Shown here one piece after another: positions 12,901 to 25,696 of a stretch of DNA of 64,000 nucleotides. The stretch is from the NCBI GenBank assembly GCA_963922205.1, contig CAWUHX010000229.1, positions 248,001 to 312,000 on the forward strand, in the 5' to 3' direction. Position 1 is the first letter of the stretch. Each line of letters opens with the position of its first letter. Position numbers and translations under genes: made by a program. The stretch comes from Romanomermis culicivorax (Eukaryota > Nematoda > Enoplea > Mermithida > Mermithidae). Below the pieces are notes generated by a model. It saw only the letters and a list, made by a program, of their open reading frames with translations. It did not search any database and was not told the origin of the DNA.

Positions 12901-13519
12901 GAGGAAACCATCCATAGTTATCCAAAATGAAGTTCACCATTTTTGGATCGTCTTGCCATAGTGCACTGTCTACCAAAGTTTGTGAAGTTTCACCATTGAT
13001 GAGTGGTCATCTAAGTTGTCCATTTCCATCTCTCATGGTTTTCGCCCAAAATTGAGGAGGAATTTCCATTTGAAGTTCGATCAGCTTCTCTCATAGAACA
13101 ACAATAAGATGCTCATTATTGACCCAAATTGAAGAATCAATGACTTTCTGGATTGGTTCTATGTTGCTCAGAGCAAACAGAAAATATTTCAGAATATAAG
13201 AGATTCTGAAACTTGTGATTTTGGGGGAAAGTTTCTGCTATTTATACTCCTGAAACACATGTGTTTTGGTGGTATAAAATCCTGTTGTTCTGAGCTATTT
13301 CATCATTTTAATTCCAGAATGAAAATTTGTAACATCATTTCTAGCTTTGATTTTGGATTCCAAATTGATTTGCATAAAATCAAAAAGCCCCTATACACCA
13401 TGGATTTGGAAAATACTGGGACTGTTGGATTTGCATCAGAATGATGATGGGGCCCATGGCAAATCACCCTCTTGATTTGGGTCTATGTCCTGAAAACCTT
13501 GGACTAAAAGGACTCTTTT

Positions 13520-15960
13520 CACCGAATTTTACTTGGTTGATGTCAGCAAATATCAATGCGACTTCAGCGACAAAAAAGTTCTAGAAAAGTTCTTGGCTTC
13601 CAAAATTCAGGACAACAACATTGTGTATGCTGGCTTGGATGCCTATTACTGAATTATTGGGGTTTCTTCACTACTGATTCTGTGGTGAAAAATGAAAAAA
13701 GTGAAAACCTTGACTTTCCCCTTTTATATGGTCTATTCTCAAGACCTAACGGGGTTGAGGATCAAACCTTCCTAGAAGAGAAAGGCATCCTAAAAAGGCA
13801 GTTATTCAAGGTATAGCACATGATGTGGCAAGAAGTGATGGCCAGGTGGGCTATGCAATTTCAAGCTGATTTGCCAGCATATTTACGTCCTGCACATATT
13901 AAAAATCCTACTAAAGCTACAAACTACACTTTACTGTCAGAGATTTATTCCAAGGCCTTAAAAGCTGGTTCAAGCAAAAAGAAATTGAATCAGTAGGAGG
14001 ATTCATGCAATCTGGAGGACATGGACACAATTTATCAACAAGTCAACAGGACCAAAAAGGTGATCAACCAACTGCACACAGAAATGTTGCAAGGAGTTTC
14101 ATTCTTTAAATTAATGAATCCAGTAGATGTTGTATGGTGTATCATGGCAGATCTTGCCATGAACAAGACTCCTGGACAGGACTGGTCCAAGCAGTTACAA
14201 TCTTTTCAACTTAGAACGGATGCTAAGAGCCAGTGGAAATCGACACCAGTAGGGCTAAGTAGGACAGAGACCATTTAGTGGCCGACTTGAGGAATTATGA
14301 GTAGGTTATGGATTCAACAAAGTTTTCTGCATTGGAGAAGTCATGCAACTTGATTCCTCTACCATTCTTTGTTTTCTGGCTTCATAGGTTTGCCAAGTAC
14401 AATTAACATACTGAGAGAATTATTGAATTATAATTTCGTCAAATCCTACTTGAAGGAGGATGCAGAATTGATAAAAAAGATGGCATGGAAGACTGACAAC
14501 AGGGTTTTGCAGAATTTCAGCATAGTAGCTTCCTTACCACCAATAGAACCTGAATGTGCTGTAAAAGGCCAATGGGTTTTGACCTGGCAAAATAGGTTCA
14601 GTTTTGTGCCTATTTGGTTATGCTTGCCTGATGAAATAGGATCTTCAATTTCAACTGAAAAATCAAAGGATAGTATAACCCATAATAAGGACTATTGGGC
14701 CAACTGCTTTTTCTATATAAGGTTCTACTGTGCAGAAGTTGGAGCCCAAACCCTATTGCTGGGATATGGCCTAGCACCAGACGTGCCTACTCCGCAGACA
14801 AATCAAATTAGAAGTATACCAGCTGATTTTCTGATGTATTCATATGAATTTCCTGAAAATTGTATTCACCAGAGGCCTCTGCTGACAGAATTACCTATGG
14901 TTACCTATACATATGGTAACAAAACAAACAATCTGATTTCAGGAAAAAATCTGATATACTTGATCCTGATGATGAACCAAAAGTCCAATCAGTTCAAGTG
15001 GACAAGGACGTCATTGAATTAGAGAGTGAGGAAGAGGTAGATTCTATGCTCCTGGGAGAGGATAGCTGCAAAAAGGTCAACCAGCAAGATGCATTATTGT
15101 AAATTTCAATCGCCAACCCAGAGGTAGCTGAATCAACCGATCATGCAGCTGCAATGGCAACCACAAGTTGTAACACAACTGCAGACAGAGGCAGCATCCA
15201 CTATGGATACAATTGAGTACTTGTCCAGCATAGAAAGTTAGGCTCAGTCAGAAGAAACTCTGATTGCCCAGGATGAGCAAAACGTATATGACCAAGCTTA
15301 TATTAGTCAATACATGGATGCCGAAGGTGCCAAAAAGAAGGAGGAAATCAGACAGCTGGGACACCTATCCACACTGTGTTGGAAACACCACAAGAGTAAA
15401 CTGCCCGGCTGGCTGAAGAAGATAAAGAAATTCAAATTTTGGCCTTGACCTAGGATACAGAAGGTGTTCCCAGGTACTATACTGCTGAGGCTATAAATAA
15501 TATTAAAGAAAAAAAATTAAATGATAGGCAAATTTTTTGTTAGCCTGAAAAAGAAACAAAAAACAAAAGCCCATCAAGAGAAGAAGTAGGTAGAAAAGGC
15601 AATTGCGCAGCCTGCAAAGGTTTTACAGCCGAAACTCGCTAAAACTTCTGCTCCCGTTTCAGCAACAGTATCATTGACCACCCTATGCTCAAATACTCCC
15701 ATGTGGCAGACTGCGTCTACAGATACTTTATCTAAGGCTAGGAATCAGTCCAGGCATTTTGTGTCGCAGGCTACGGACACCTCTGCTTCTGGATGGCGTG
15801 AGTCAAAAGTGCAGGGAGCTCCTAGCATGCCACAGCTTGCAGGACAATAAATTAAGATCTTATCACCTGGGAAAATAAAGCTGTTAACTTTGGTGATGGA
15901 ATTATTCCAGGATGTATTGTTCGATTTTTGGCAATTTATCAAGGATAAAAGTAGAGCCAG
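13520..15960 (+). pseudogene. Unidentified decayed coding stretch inside the Polinton footprint
   Basis: A run of plus-strand frames reads as degraded coding sequence. It includes an 86-codon frame at 13556-13816, 85 codons at 14021-14278 and 217 codons at 14369-15022, then Glu/Asp/Gln-rich frames to about 15500. Composition changes from hydrophobic/aromatic to acidic and then Lys-rich, as in a large structural protein. A fragment at 13535-13665 (FYLVDVSKY...VYAGLDAYY) vaguely recalls an RNase D-type exonuclease but is too short to assign. It could be Polinton structural genes or a retroelement gag inserted between polymerase and integrase. I cannot name the family. Confidence 0.3.
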
Positions 15961-16099
15961 AGGTTCAATTTCTTTTGCTTCACAGGAATTCCCTGATTAT
16001 TTCTGTGATGAATAGATTGAGGATCCAGAGATTTGGCTGATGGTCTATGAAGCGGTAAGGACTGTATACTAACTGTGTCTGCCACAGTTTGATGTCCAA

Positions 16100-16809
16100 G
16101 GAGCCACTATATGATAGGATCATCCATGAAATTGTTCTTGAATGGCTCATGGAATATCCAGCAAGTGTGGTATTTGCAGCAGTCAGATACTTGTGTTTAA
16201 TGATGTTCCTTATGCTTGACTATGCACTGCTTATGGCAGAGCAGATTGGTAAATGATCTGTCTCAGCCAAAGTGTACGCAAACATCATGTTATTATGGGA
16301 ATACCAGAGTTTCACTGCTTCAGATTTTTTTAAAACTGCCTATGCCTTGGTGATGTATAATTACATTCAGCAAGCAGCAGAGATGGATGTCAGAAGGTCA
16401 GGTAGCCCAAGTCCTCTGACTACTACTAAATTTAGCAAAGTTAAGAAGGATGCAGGACAGACCTTTTGGGCATCTGGAATCACAAGTAATCAAGCTGGTG
16501 GTCAAGGAGCCATGGTTGGTGTAACCAACCAGGTCTTCACTGGCCCCAGCACTGGCACTGGGCAAGCCTTGGGAACTGTTCCGAAACAACAGCAACCTAT
16601 ACAGCATCCACAGGGTGCTAGGGGAGCGTGTGGAGGACCAGGGAAGGGGTGCCCAACCAGACCAGCTTTATTTCAACAATAAGAACAGGGGTGCAGCTGG
16701 TTATGTTGGAGGCCGACGTATATACCAAGGACAACACCCTGGTAGTGTATTCCAAGGTTGTGGAGGTCATCAACAAGGCCAGCAACAAGGTGGTGGGCAA
16801 CAACAGTAA
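16100..16809 (+). pseudogene. Gly/Gln-rich C-terminal coding segment, gag-like
   Basis: The 136-codon frame at 16272-16682 begins within a helical-looking stretch (ASDFFKTAYALVMYNYIQQA). It then becomes Gly/Thr/Gln-rich, and is continued in a neighbouring frame to 16809 by a tail ending GHQQGQQQGGGQQQ. Such low-complexity Gly/Gln tails are common at the C-terminus of retroelement Gag and some capsid-associated proteins. I see no CCHC zinc knuckle. One frameshift separates the halves. It continues the decayed coding stretch to its left and lies about 450 bp before the protease-like segment. Assignment as Gag is inference. Confidence 0.3.
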
Positions 16810-17249
16810 TTATTCACTGCAAAAATGTTGGTCCAAAATAATCCATTCTTGGTTCAAATTTTATTTATTTAAAAAATACAAAAACACAAATACATTATAA
16901 AATCACAAAAATACAAAAACATTATAGAGTACAAAAATATTTGGTAAACTTTTGGTTGTGTTGCTTTCAAAATCTCGTTTTTTTGTGAAGCACATTCCTT
17001 GAGTCTACAATATTTGGTGTAAAACTATTTCGCTTATTTTTTGTGCATTTATAGTTTTTTGCTCTTATTTGATTCTCATCATTTTGTCTCGTGAAATTCC
17101 CTCTAGTCATTATTTTGTGCCCTGTATATTTTATTTTGTCGTATTTTTGTGCCTCGTAATTTTTGCTCAAATTTTTTCGTTTCTTGTACTTGTTTTGTGG
17201 ATACTCGTTCACCATTCAGTATTCTTTGTTTTGTGAAAAAACGTTGGGG

Positions 17250-17630
17250 AACAGAAGGGCGAGAAGTGGATGACAGTGGGCAATTACTGCATAAATTGGG
17301 AAGCTGCTACCAAAGACACCCCATATCACTCAATGGTACAAAATGGTTGATTGTGGAGGAAAGTACCTAAGAGCCTCAAGACAGCTGGCAGAGCCAGGGA
17401 AAGTCAAGCAGTTGCAGGGTAATTGATCTGCCAGACACTGGATCAATGATTGATTGTGCTGCAGCATCTCAGTGGACAGACCTGGGTAACCTTGTAAAAG
17501 ATTTGAGGTTGGGGGTTGCCATGACCTGTACACCCTTGAGGGTCAGGTTATGACAATTATGACCCCTACACCCGAAGTAGCAATTCCACCAAGAAACAGG
17601 ATGTTTATCATTCCTATACCTTGTTGTGTT
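17250..17630 (+). pseudogene. Aspartic-protease-like fragment of a retroelement
   Basis: A plus-strand frame contains VIDLPDTGSMIDCAA around 17420-17460, matching the D-T-G-S/A active-site signature of retropepsins. About 40 codons later a stretch containing IPPRNRMFIIPIP appears (about 17585-17625), similar in kind to the sequence after the protease in some retroelements. Frameshifts and stops occur, and no reverse transcriptase follows, so it is at best a gag-pro remnant. Position just downstream of the Gly/Gln-rich segment supports the reading. The motif is short and may be coincidental. Confidence 0.35.
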
Positions 17631-17639
17631 GGTGGCGAG

Positions 17640-18430
17640 TCGTGTTTGCTACTTTTATATTTGTTCTGTTTCTCCCAGTAAATCGGAATGCTTAAAGTCC
17701 ACTACACATATTTGAATAATATTTTATTAGTAATTATTATTATTATTACTTATCACTTGCACATTGAGCAGAGGCTGGAACCTATTTACACGGGCTCCAT
17801 TACCAAGGAGAGTTCCCAGCCTTCCTAGACATCATAATAGACAGTTCTCCTTATTTGTGTAAAAATTAAAGAAGCATCTTGGGAGACCTTGATTGCCCTT
17901 CAATTGCAAGGGTGAGAGTTTCCAGTTACTAATTAGTGACTGAAGGTTCTGTTTATTTCCGCTTAAGGACTGTTGCACTGTGTTCAGCTGGTAGCTAATA
18001 GGAAGCTTCTTTGAGTGACCTACAGTTGTCAGTAGGATACAAGCTGATAGTATCTTGGGTTATATTGCTGATATCTTTGGATCTAAGCAGAGGAGTAAAC
18101 ATAACACATTCTTCAACCAGAAAGAGTTTATACTTGGACTCAAAATTTTCTAATCACACAAATGTCAAAATTTTGGTTTAAAGATCACACAAAAATTTTG
18201 GGAATAACCAAGAAAAATCATGCTTTCCATTAAATTCACCAAAAAACAACAGAGGATCAGGCATTTCTCCATAATATGTTGAGGATTAAAAGCTTTAAGC
18301 ATTATCTAGATTGACACTTTGTAACCATACACTGGAATAATATAGAAAAATTATAAAATAATTAAAATCTTACGTGAAGCGCTGGAAAACTTTTACCATT
18401 TTCCATTTTATAACGCATAAAAAAGCATTT
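17640..18430. other. No gene seen; dispersed repeat at 18140-18430
   Basis: 17640-18120 has TATT-rich and trinucleotide ATT runs but no supported feature. 18140-18430 is a diverged copy of the repeat at 3295-3840: the same order of words, such as ATAATATGTTGAGGATTAAA and GAATAATATAGAAAAATTAT. Confidence 0.45.
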
Positions 18431-18441
18431 CACAACATATG

Positions 18442-18636
18442 CCTGTAATTGGGGGGAGGGGAGCTTGGGGGGAGCCCCTGCAATTTGGCCAACCATGTAC
18501 ACAACCCCCCAGACATGAAAAAATTAGAGAAAATTGGCAAAAAAACGCCTTTTTTGGCAAAAATTTCGACTTTTTTCGACCCACTCTTCCAAAATTTCTG
18601 GTTCACCCTCCCCAAACTGGTTGAATGTCTTACAGG
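18442..18636 (+). mobile_element. Poly-G MITE family, copy 2
   Basis: About 195 bp with inverted ends CCTGTAATTGG...CTTACAGG. Family hallmarks are present in the orientation opposite to the copy at 2916: a G run, GGCCAACC, a block like AAAAATTTCGACTTTTTTCG, and CCCCAAACTGGTTGAATGTC before the end. The flanking dinucleotides read TG and CA instead of TA, so the target duplication is eroded. Both strands show short shadow frames here. Confidence 0.7.
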
Positions 18637-18639
18637 CAT

Positions 18640-21100
18640 GTCACCAGACTATGCAACTTGACAGAAAAAATCTGGTTGCACAGCCCAAAATTTGGTTTCT
18701 AAGAACTTTCAAAAGTAACAGTAAACACAAACTAATGTCTTATGATACCTTTAACTGCTAGAGCAGAATAAACATGCATACCACTCATTGATGCAACTCG
18801 AAAAATTTGAGTTGGCACAATTCGAAAAATGAATCTTTTTTTAGTTGAACTCAAAACTTGTTCTTAGCAACTCAAAACTTTCAATTAGAGTCTGCATAAA
18901 AAGTAGTAGTTATTGAACTAATTCAATTACTTTGAGTTATCCCAACACACTTGTAATATTTACTTAAAACTTTTGGGTAAACCCAAGGAACTTTTTTACA
19001 GTGTGATAAGCCTTGGACTCTCCTCCCTGGAACATTTTTCCATGCATCTGAGATCAAAGCAAATTGAAATATCATCAGCTGCAGGCTTTGGTGTCGACAT
19101 CCACTATTCAGCCAATAATGAGTTAATTTCATCATTAGCCATCCTTTTACATGCTGAAGGGTGTGTTGCTTTTGAATTTCATCAAGATGAACATCATTCA
19201 ATAAACTGTGGTGATGATTCCATGAAACTTCGATTTGTAGAATCATCATCTGCTAATGACGGCATTGGCTTTTTCGTTTACGTACAAGTTGATGCATTGA
19301 CAAAAGTTTTCTGTTGATCTTCAGCCTTGTTTACACCAGGATCAATATTTGAAATTTGTCAATGTGCTGTTAAAAATGAGTTAAAAGTCATTAATTACAC
19401 CAAGGTGAAAAAATATAAAACTAATTACTTCTGACATTAATCAGTATGCACTAAAAATGACATTAATGTCCAATATTGATATTTTACAACACTTGATGCT
19501 CCTGAACCAGATGTTACCATTTTGCACGCAATATTGCGTGAAAAGTCCCAAAAATATTCCCATTTTGACTGAGCAGTGTCAACTAATGAAAGAAAAATTC
19601 AGTACATTTTAAGTTTCAAAACAATATTTATATTTAAATTAAAGTACTTGATCAAATAATGGAATTTTCAACCATGCTTTGTTCTGAAGTTCTTTGTTTT
19701 TATGTTCACTGTGACTTTTGTCCTAACACATGGATTTGAATGAACTTCTTCAATGAGCTGTTCAATTTGTTTGTCACTTGTTCCCTGTTCTTTTTCCTTT
19801 ACAATTTTTGACTCCTGCTCAAAAATAGTATTTTGTAAAAATATTTATTTTTTTTATTTTTATTGCTCATAAATCAATTGATAATAATTTTAAAAGACCG
19901 CAAATTAAAAAAAATTGCAATAATTTCTTTAAGAATTTTATTAATCAGATATCATTTCTAATGTTTTGAAGCTATTTTTCTTCCATAAACATACAAAGGA
20001 TTTAGTCTTCCACCATTCAGAAAATTTTGTTTCTTTCATTTTTCTTTTTATCAATTGTTTATTTAGAGTTATCATTTTTATTTCGTTTCTTAGTCCAGTG
20101 CTGAGTACCAGGAAAGGTTTCAGTTTTACACTTTCTGAAATGCTGGAGAATAAACTTTCTTAACATTGAAAAATAAATTAAAATACAAGTAAGAGACTGT
20201 AATTAGTTTCTCATTCAGCAGGGGCAAGCACTGGAAAAACTCTAGAAACAAATATTCCTGAGTATAAGCTTTTAAAATACAGTCTATAATGATGTGTTGA
20301 AAACCTTTTGGAAAGTTTCCAGCTCTGAGAAAAACAAATTGAAAGAATTGATGAAAAAGCACAATTTCCAGCAAAATACTGACTGTTATAAAAGGAGGCT
20401 AGGTAACCCGATTGACTGGTTTAATAGTTGGTCAAAGTAGAAATGCTGAAGGCCATGCCTGATAGAAAACAATGATTAGTATACCAACTGCTTTTCCACC
20501 AATTCTGTTTTTTTTTCAGCAAAAAAAGTCTGAGAGGGTGGAATAAATATTGGGCTCTTTCACCAAATAGTGAAATTTTTTTGTGTTTTGAGCCAAAAAT
20601 ATTTGTGCCAATTGCAAAAAAAATTCTAGAAATATACTGAAAACTGCTGCAATGTTTTTGACCAAAAGTTTGATAAAAACATGCGAAATTAAAGCTATGT
20701 TTGATGCATCAATTTTTTGTAAAAATTGTGCCCAACCTATTTTTCAGCTAACCATGTCAGTCAGACAAGAAAAGCCTGTACAAAAAAATAGTTAACGACT
20801 CATAAAGAAATGAAACGCTGAGAAAATTCAAATAAATCTGAAGTTGTTCAGGAAATTCATGTCCAAACATTGTACCAAGGATATCAACTTTTCTACTCGA
20901 ATCAATAAAACACAAAAAGTGTATATCTTGTATTTAAATCAAAATCCAACTGAATGAACAGAGAATATTCTAGAATTTCTCTCCATTCAGCAGTCATTGG
21001 CAGCCAATGAATTTTGCTGCAACAACACTAATTCTCCATTCAGAGAGACCTCAACCATGCTCAGATCAAATATGAGCAGGTAATGTTATATTCATCACAG
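18640..21100. other. No gene assigned
   Basis: Frames of about 110 codons exist on both strands at 18923-19317, but they overlap each other and show no recognisable motif. The rest is AT-rich with homopolymer runs. Nothing is supported. Confidence 0.4.
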
Positions 21101-21328
21101 CTGTAAGGAGTCTGACCAGTTGAGCCAGGCCAAAAACCCAAAGTTTTGGAGTGGGTGTCCAAAAATTTCCAAAATTTTTCAGGAGCAGGGAGGAAATAAT
21201 TCCCTGGAGTTCGAAAATTTTTCCTAAAAGGTCAAAAAAGTCAGTGTGTCTTCCAAATTTTTCTGAATTGGGGAGTATAAGATTGACCAAATTGGGGAGA
21301 GGGAGAGTTCTGGCATTTGGATACCAGG
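21101..21328 (-). mobile_element. Poly-G MITE family, diverged copy 3
   Basis: CTGTAAGGAGTCTGACCAGTT at 21101 matches the proximal end of the copy at 2916 with few differences. The internal AAAAATTTCC blocks and a G-rich distal part follow, ending near ACCAGGT at 21328. The G runs are interrupted and the right end is degraded, so this is an older copy. Boundaries are approximate. Confidence 0.5.
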
Positions 21329-21329
21329 T

Positions 21330-22845
21330 TTGGCCTCATTGGAAGGATATTCATTGAATCCGTGCAAAGCACCAAACTTTCTTGCATTTTCAGTCCCTTA
21401 ATCGTCTAAAATTTGAAGAAATTGTTTGACAAGCCAAAACTTTGTGTCAGTCGGCTTAAATGCAAAAACTGCAAATTTTCAAATTTTGAACTTTTTTGTC
21501 TAATGAGGAAAGTGTCTCTGAAACACACACTGATAATACCTATAACTGGTGCTAAGTGCCCATAAGTTTTAAGATTTTCAACACTGTTTTTCCCCAGATC
21601 ATGCTTTTTGAGGACAAAATTGGGCTCTTTCCCTATTTATGGGAGAAACGTTTGGAAGTTACATGAGGAAAAGATGCATTTTAGAAGGTTCGTTTCTAAA
21701 TTTTCTGGCACTTCATATGGGTTATAACTTTAATTAGCATAATTATTTATTTCATGGCTCAGGGAATGCTCTAAGCATGTCTACATTCACTTAACATTTA
21801 ATCCTTGATAGTTTTCATCATCTTAAACTTATTATTTTATATTTGATTGACAATCTCCCATATTATATCTTCATATTTAATGAAGATCCACATTTTTTTC
21901 TCAATATATTTTCTGAGACACATTGTAATGAATAACTAATGTAGGTCATTAGCATAAAAAATATTCAAGTTCTCCAAGTACATAATAAAAGCAATTAATG
22001 TTTGCAAGGAACAGTTCAGACAGGAAATCATTTGGTGTCAGGATTTAGTAGCTCAAGACGACATCTGGAAACCTGTAGAAAACAATAGCAGGTCAAAAGC
22101 TGCAATAAAATTAGTAAAATTAGCATATTTTTTGACGCTTGTGGCATCTATATCGTAGACCAAGATGAAAAGAATAGGAATGATCCTTTAGTCTAGCTAG
22201 CACACTTTATTGGAAAAATCCTCGCCACATTCCCCAAACAATTTTTTGCAGTCCATAATTATCAATAATAATGAAAATTAAAATTAAAAGAGTTCGCCTT
22301 TCTTCAAGTTGAGAAGAATCACATATGAGCTTTCTCATATTTTTTCTGCTTTTATACCTTTCTGGGCAGGGTTACTATAGGCTGAGTGGGGAGAGTAAAA
22401 CTTGTGCACCAATTTGTTCAAATGTCACATCTTTGTCTTTTTTCTCATGCTTTTTGTAGAAACAAACTGATTTTTCTGATCTAACTTCTCGATCTTTCCT
22501 TCAAATTAGATTCAATCAAAATGCACATATAAAAACTTTCTTGCTTACATGGACAAACAGTCACTTTATGAGTCATTCTCTCAACTACCTTTCCATAAGA
22601 GTATTTTCCTGCCTTCTAGCTAGCTTTGATTCACAACAATGAGCATGTGAATCACTTAAGCTTGTAATACTGTACCTCACAGCTGTTTCAATTTTATCTA
22701 TTTGATGCTTTCGCCAGTAGAAAATACATGGGAGACTTCAGCCATCTTTTCACCTATAAGGACTATATAAAATGTTTCAGGTAGTGGGAAGGTTTTCAAT
22801 CCATAAACTTTAGGTAAACAAACAACAACTGGCTCTCTTGAAAAT
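21330..22845. other. No gene seen
   Basis: AT-rich sequence with no supported open frame, repeat end or RNA gene. A 67-codon frame directly after it (22849-23052) is unassigned. Confidence 0.4.
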
Positions 22846-23056
22846 TGATTGGTTGTTTTTGTATGTATTGATGGCTATAAAAGTTGGCTGGCTCTCTATA
22901 GTGAAAAAAACATGGATGCTAACCACACTATTGAACATTTTCTAGCTTGCCTGGAAAGACCTAATGGGAAAACAGTTTTTACTGAGATATGGTATTGTGT
23001 GGCTCTTTTGGCTGTGCTAACAAAACTGACTCTATTGCAATCCCTTAACTAGATAT

Positions 23057-24205
23057 TTGGAGAACCTGTTTACAGAAAAATCAGGAACTAGTACAAAAAA
23101 GTCTCAGATTCAATCTTGCAGATGTATAAATAAAAATTTGACAGCAGCATGCTTAAAAATGGACAAGCCCTTTGAAAGCATATACTTCAACCCAATCACA
23201 GGCTATTGTAGTGTTCAGAACCTGTTACAAGAGGCAAAAGGTAGTAATACTAGGGTCACTCTGTGTTTGGTTAAGGAATGGTAATGAAAACAGCCGACAT
23301 ATACTGTACACAAGCATGCTAGGCGCCATTACCCCAGGAATAATGTACTAGTTACTGATACTGATGAACAGTGGAAAATGGATCTCACTGACCTCAGTTC
23401 ACTTGCCGGCCGTAATTATGGGTTCAAATTTATTTCAAATTGTGTAGACATCTTGTCAAAGTTTGAATGGTTTGTACCCTTGAAAAATAAAAGTACATCA
23501 TCTATTTTACATGCCCTTCAAACAATTTTGAAATCTGGCAGGAAGATATGAAAAATACAAATTGATGCTGGCACTGAGTTTACAAACAAAGACTTCCAGG
23601 CCTTATTAAAAAATTTTGGCATTAGGTTTTCCATAACTGCTAGTGAAACTAAAGTTAGCATTGTTGAGCAGTTAAATAGAACCTTAAAGGAAAGAATGTG
23701 GCCTCATTCTACTCAGAATAATACATACAAGTACCTGGATGTTCTACACCACCTGTTAACTCTTACAACTTGACTAGGCATATGACCATGGGTGTTGCTC
23801 CCATTGATGTTACTGATGAGAATAAAACTGAAATTGTTGAGAGGTTTTTCAGGGAATGTAAGTCTAGTGTGAAATTACTGTTCCCTGGTGATATGGTATG
23901 CATAAGCAAAGTCAAAAAGACGTTTGAGAAGGGTAACACTCCCAATTGAAGTGACAAAGTTTTTGTGATTCATGAGCAAAAAGCTAGACATCCTCCTATA
24001 TATATATAGTAGAAGATCAGCTGGGAGAAGTCATACAGGGTGTATTTCATGAGCTAGAAATACAGAAAGATAATGAGATTACAGACATCTGCGTTATAAA
24101 AAGGTTATACAAAAGAGAAAAAGGGCTGAGAAAACAGAATACTTTGTTATACCGAAGGGTCACCCAGATAAATTCAACAGTTGGGTGACAGATTTTATAA
24201 AACTA
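23057..24205 (+). pseudogene. Maverick/Polinton-type integrase, degenerate
   Basis: The frame carries an N-terminal region with the family-like phrase IYFNPITGYCSV (about 23182), then MDLTDLSSLAGRN with the first catalytic Asp at 23381. IQIDAGTEF carries the second Asp at 23564, and SIVEQLNRTLKERMW the Glu at 23666: a D-D-x33-E arrangement. After a frameshift at about 23765 come the YNLTRH..TMGVAP block, KVKKTFEKGN and, near 24130-24200, a chromodomain-like tail (GHPDKFNSWV). Known enzymes of this type insert Polintons. In-frame stops at 23282-23287 and 23549-23551, plus frameshifts, make it non-functional although the triad residues survive. It lies opposite in orientation to the polymerase relic, as expected for genes at the two ends of one Polinton. 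Confidence 0.8.
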
Positions 24206-24599
24206 TAGCTGCTGTATGAAAACTAAACAGTGATTTGCAGGTTTAAAATTTTTACCTGTGCCTGATATTTGAGTATATAAGCAACTTCAAAATTATTTTG
24301 ATCAGTCTTTTTTTCTATTATTATTATAAAGAAAACAACACACACAAAAGTGGAAAAAGAACATGTCCGAACTATGCTTGTTGAGACGAAATGAGGAACT
24401 AATCTTGTTTATTTGTTTTTCTGAAGTTGCAGGACTATAGACCTGCACTTCATTTTCTGTAAATTTACTTATAAAGTCACATACCCAGTGACTAGGTAGT
24501 GTTTTTCTGAAAAAGGTGTTTTGGGACTTGAGAAAAGTTATAAATATATTTAAGTTTGGCACTTCCTCGTTCCTTCTAGTTTTATATACATAAAATTTG

Positions 24600-25429
24600 G
24601 CCAGCAGCAAGATTTTTTACAACATAATCAAGAATTTTGCTTTTACTGTTCAAGTGTTGGCACATACCTAATTTCTTAACAAATTGTTTTTTCAACTGAC
24701 ACCAGAATTGCTCCACTGCTTTGCATTCCCATATTATATGTATTATGTCTTCTCCTTTTTTACATTGCATACATTCTCCTGATTCTTTCAACTTGTATTT
24801 TTTAGTAAAGAAATTGTAATTAATATATTGTGCAGGATTCTGAACTGGAATTGTCTGTATTTGTTCCCTATTTTTTCTTCCTGCAGTACTCTCCATGCCT
24901 GTTCCATTTTTGACACTGTTATTGTTGAAAATAATTTTTCACATTCTTTCTCTCCTTTAGACTTACTTGCTTTCACATGCTTCATATTCCTTTTAATACC
25001 CTTCATTTGTCCTAAATTTAGCTCTGGTGTTTCAAAAATCCATTTATCCTTTTCCATCTTTATTGTTCTCAACAGTGCTTTCCAGTTCTTTGGTATGGCA
25101 TGGATTACTTTAATGTAATTGAACCATCTAATGGTACACCCGTCCTGTTTCAAAGCTTCTTGGTTCTTAATAGCCCAACTTTCGTCTAACCAATGAAAAA
25201 AGTATTTGTATTTTGAATTTTCCAGACTTCTGATAAACATTGATTTTTTCTCACTAGTGATGAATCCATTATTGTTTATTCTCTGGATTAGTACTTGTTC
25301 TGGCATCGATATTTCAATACAAAAATGTGTTGGAATATATCTTATTGTTTGAAGCACTTGTTCATAGAAAGGCCAGATTCTTACATCTGAAGTTTTCAGA
25401 CTAAAATTTGTGTTAATAATTTCTTGCAA
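24600..25429 (-). pseudogene. LINE ORF2 C-terminal domain
   Basis: A 213-codon open frame (24788-25429) contains sequence typical of the region after the RT (ENSKYKYFFHWLDESW, then TIRWFNYIKVIHAIPKNW). It overlaps a second frame (24582-24896) holding the Cys/His segment CMQCKKGEDIIHIIWECKAV, the C-x2-C...H...C motif seen at the C-terminus of L1-clade ORF2 proteins. The final fragment (to about 24510, LLAKFYVYKTRRNEEVPNL) is in a third frame, so at least two frameshifts are present. The adjoining right part of the ORF was displaced by the hAT insertion. Confidence 0.75.
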
Positions 25430-25696
25430 TGCACCTATTTTATCAAGGCATCTTGTTCCTATTGCCTTCCATTTTCCAGGAGAATTGATCAGTCAGGATA
25501 TCCATTTAGCTTTCAGTGAGATCACAACTGCCTCCATATCTGGCATTTTGACCCCTCCTTTATTATAGTCTTGTATTGTCACATTTGATTTTACTTTTGT
25601 TTTTGTATTATTCCACATAAAACTGTTTTGCATTTTCTTCAATTTTTTTTGTGGTTTCTTTTTCAACAGTCAAGTTAATTAGGCTCTTGTTTAACT

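Noticed and set aside
18923-19317. Two 100-plus codon frames on opposite strands
   Set aside because: They overlap each other almost completely, and neither shows a motif or a splice context.
22849-23052. 67-codon frame as part of the Polinton integrase
   Set aside because: Its residues do not match the integrase N-terminus, and stops separate it from the integrase frame.
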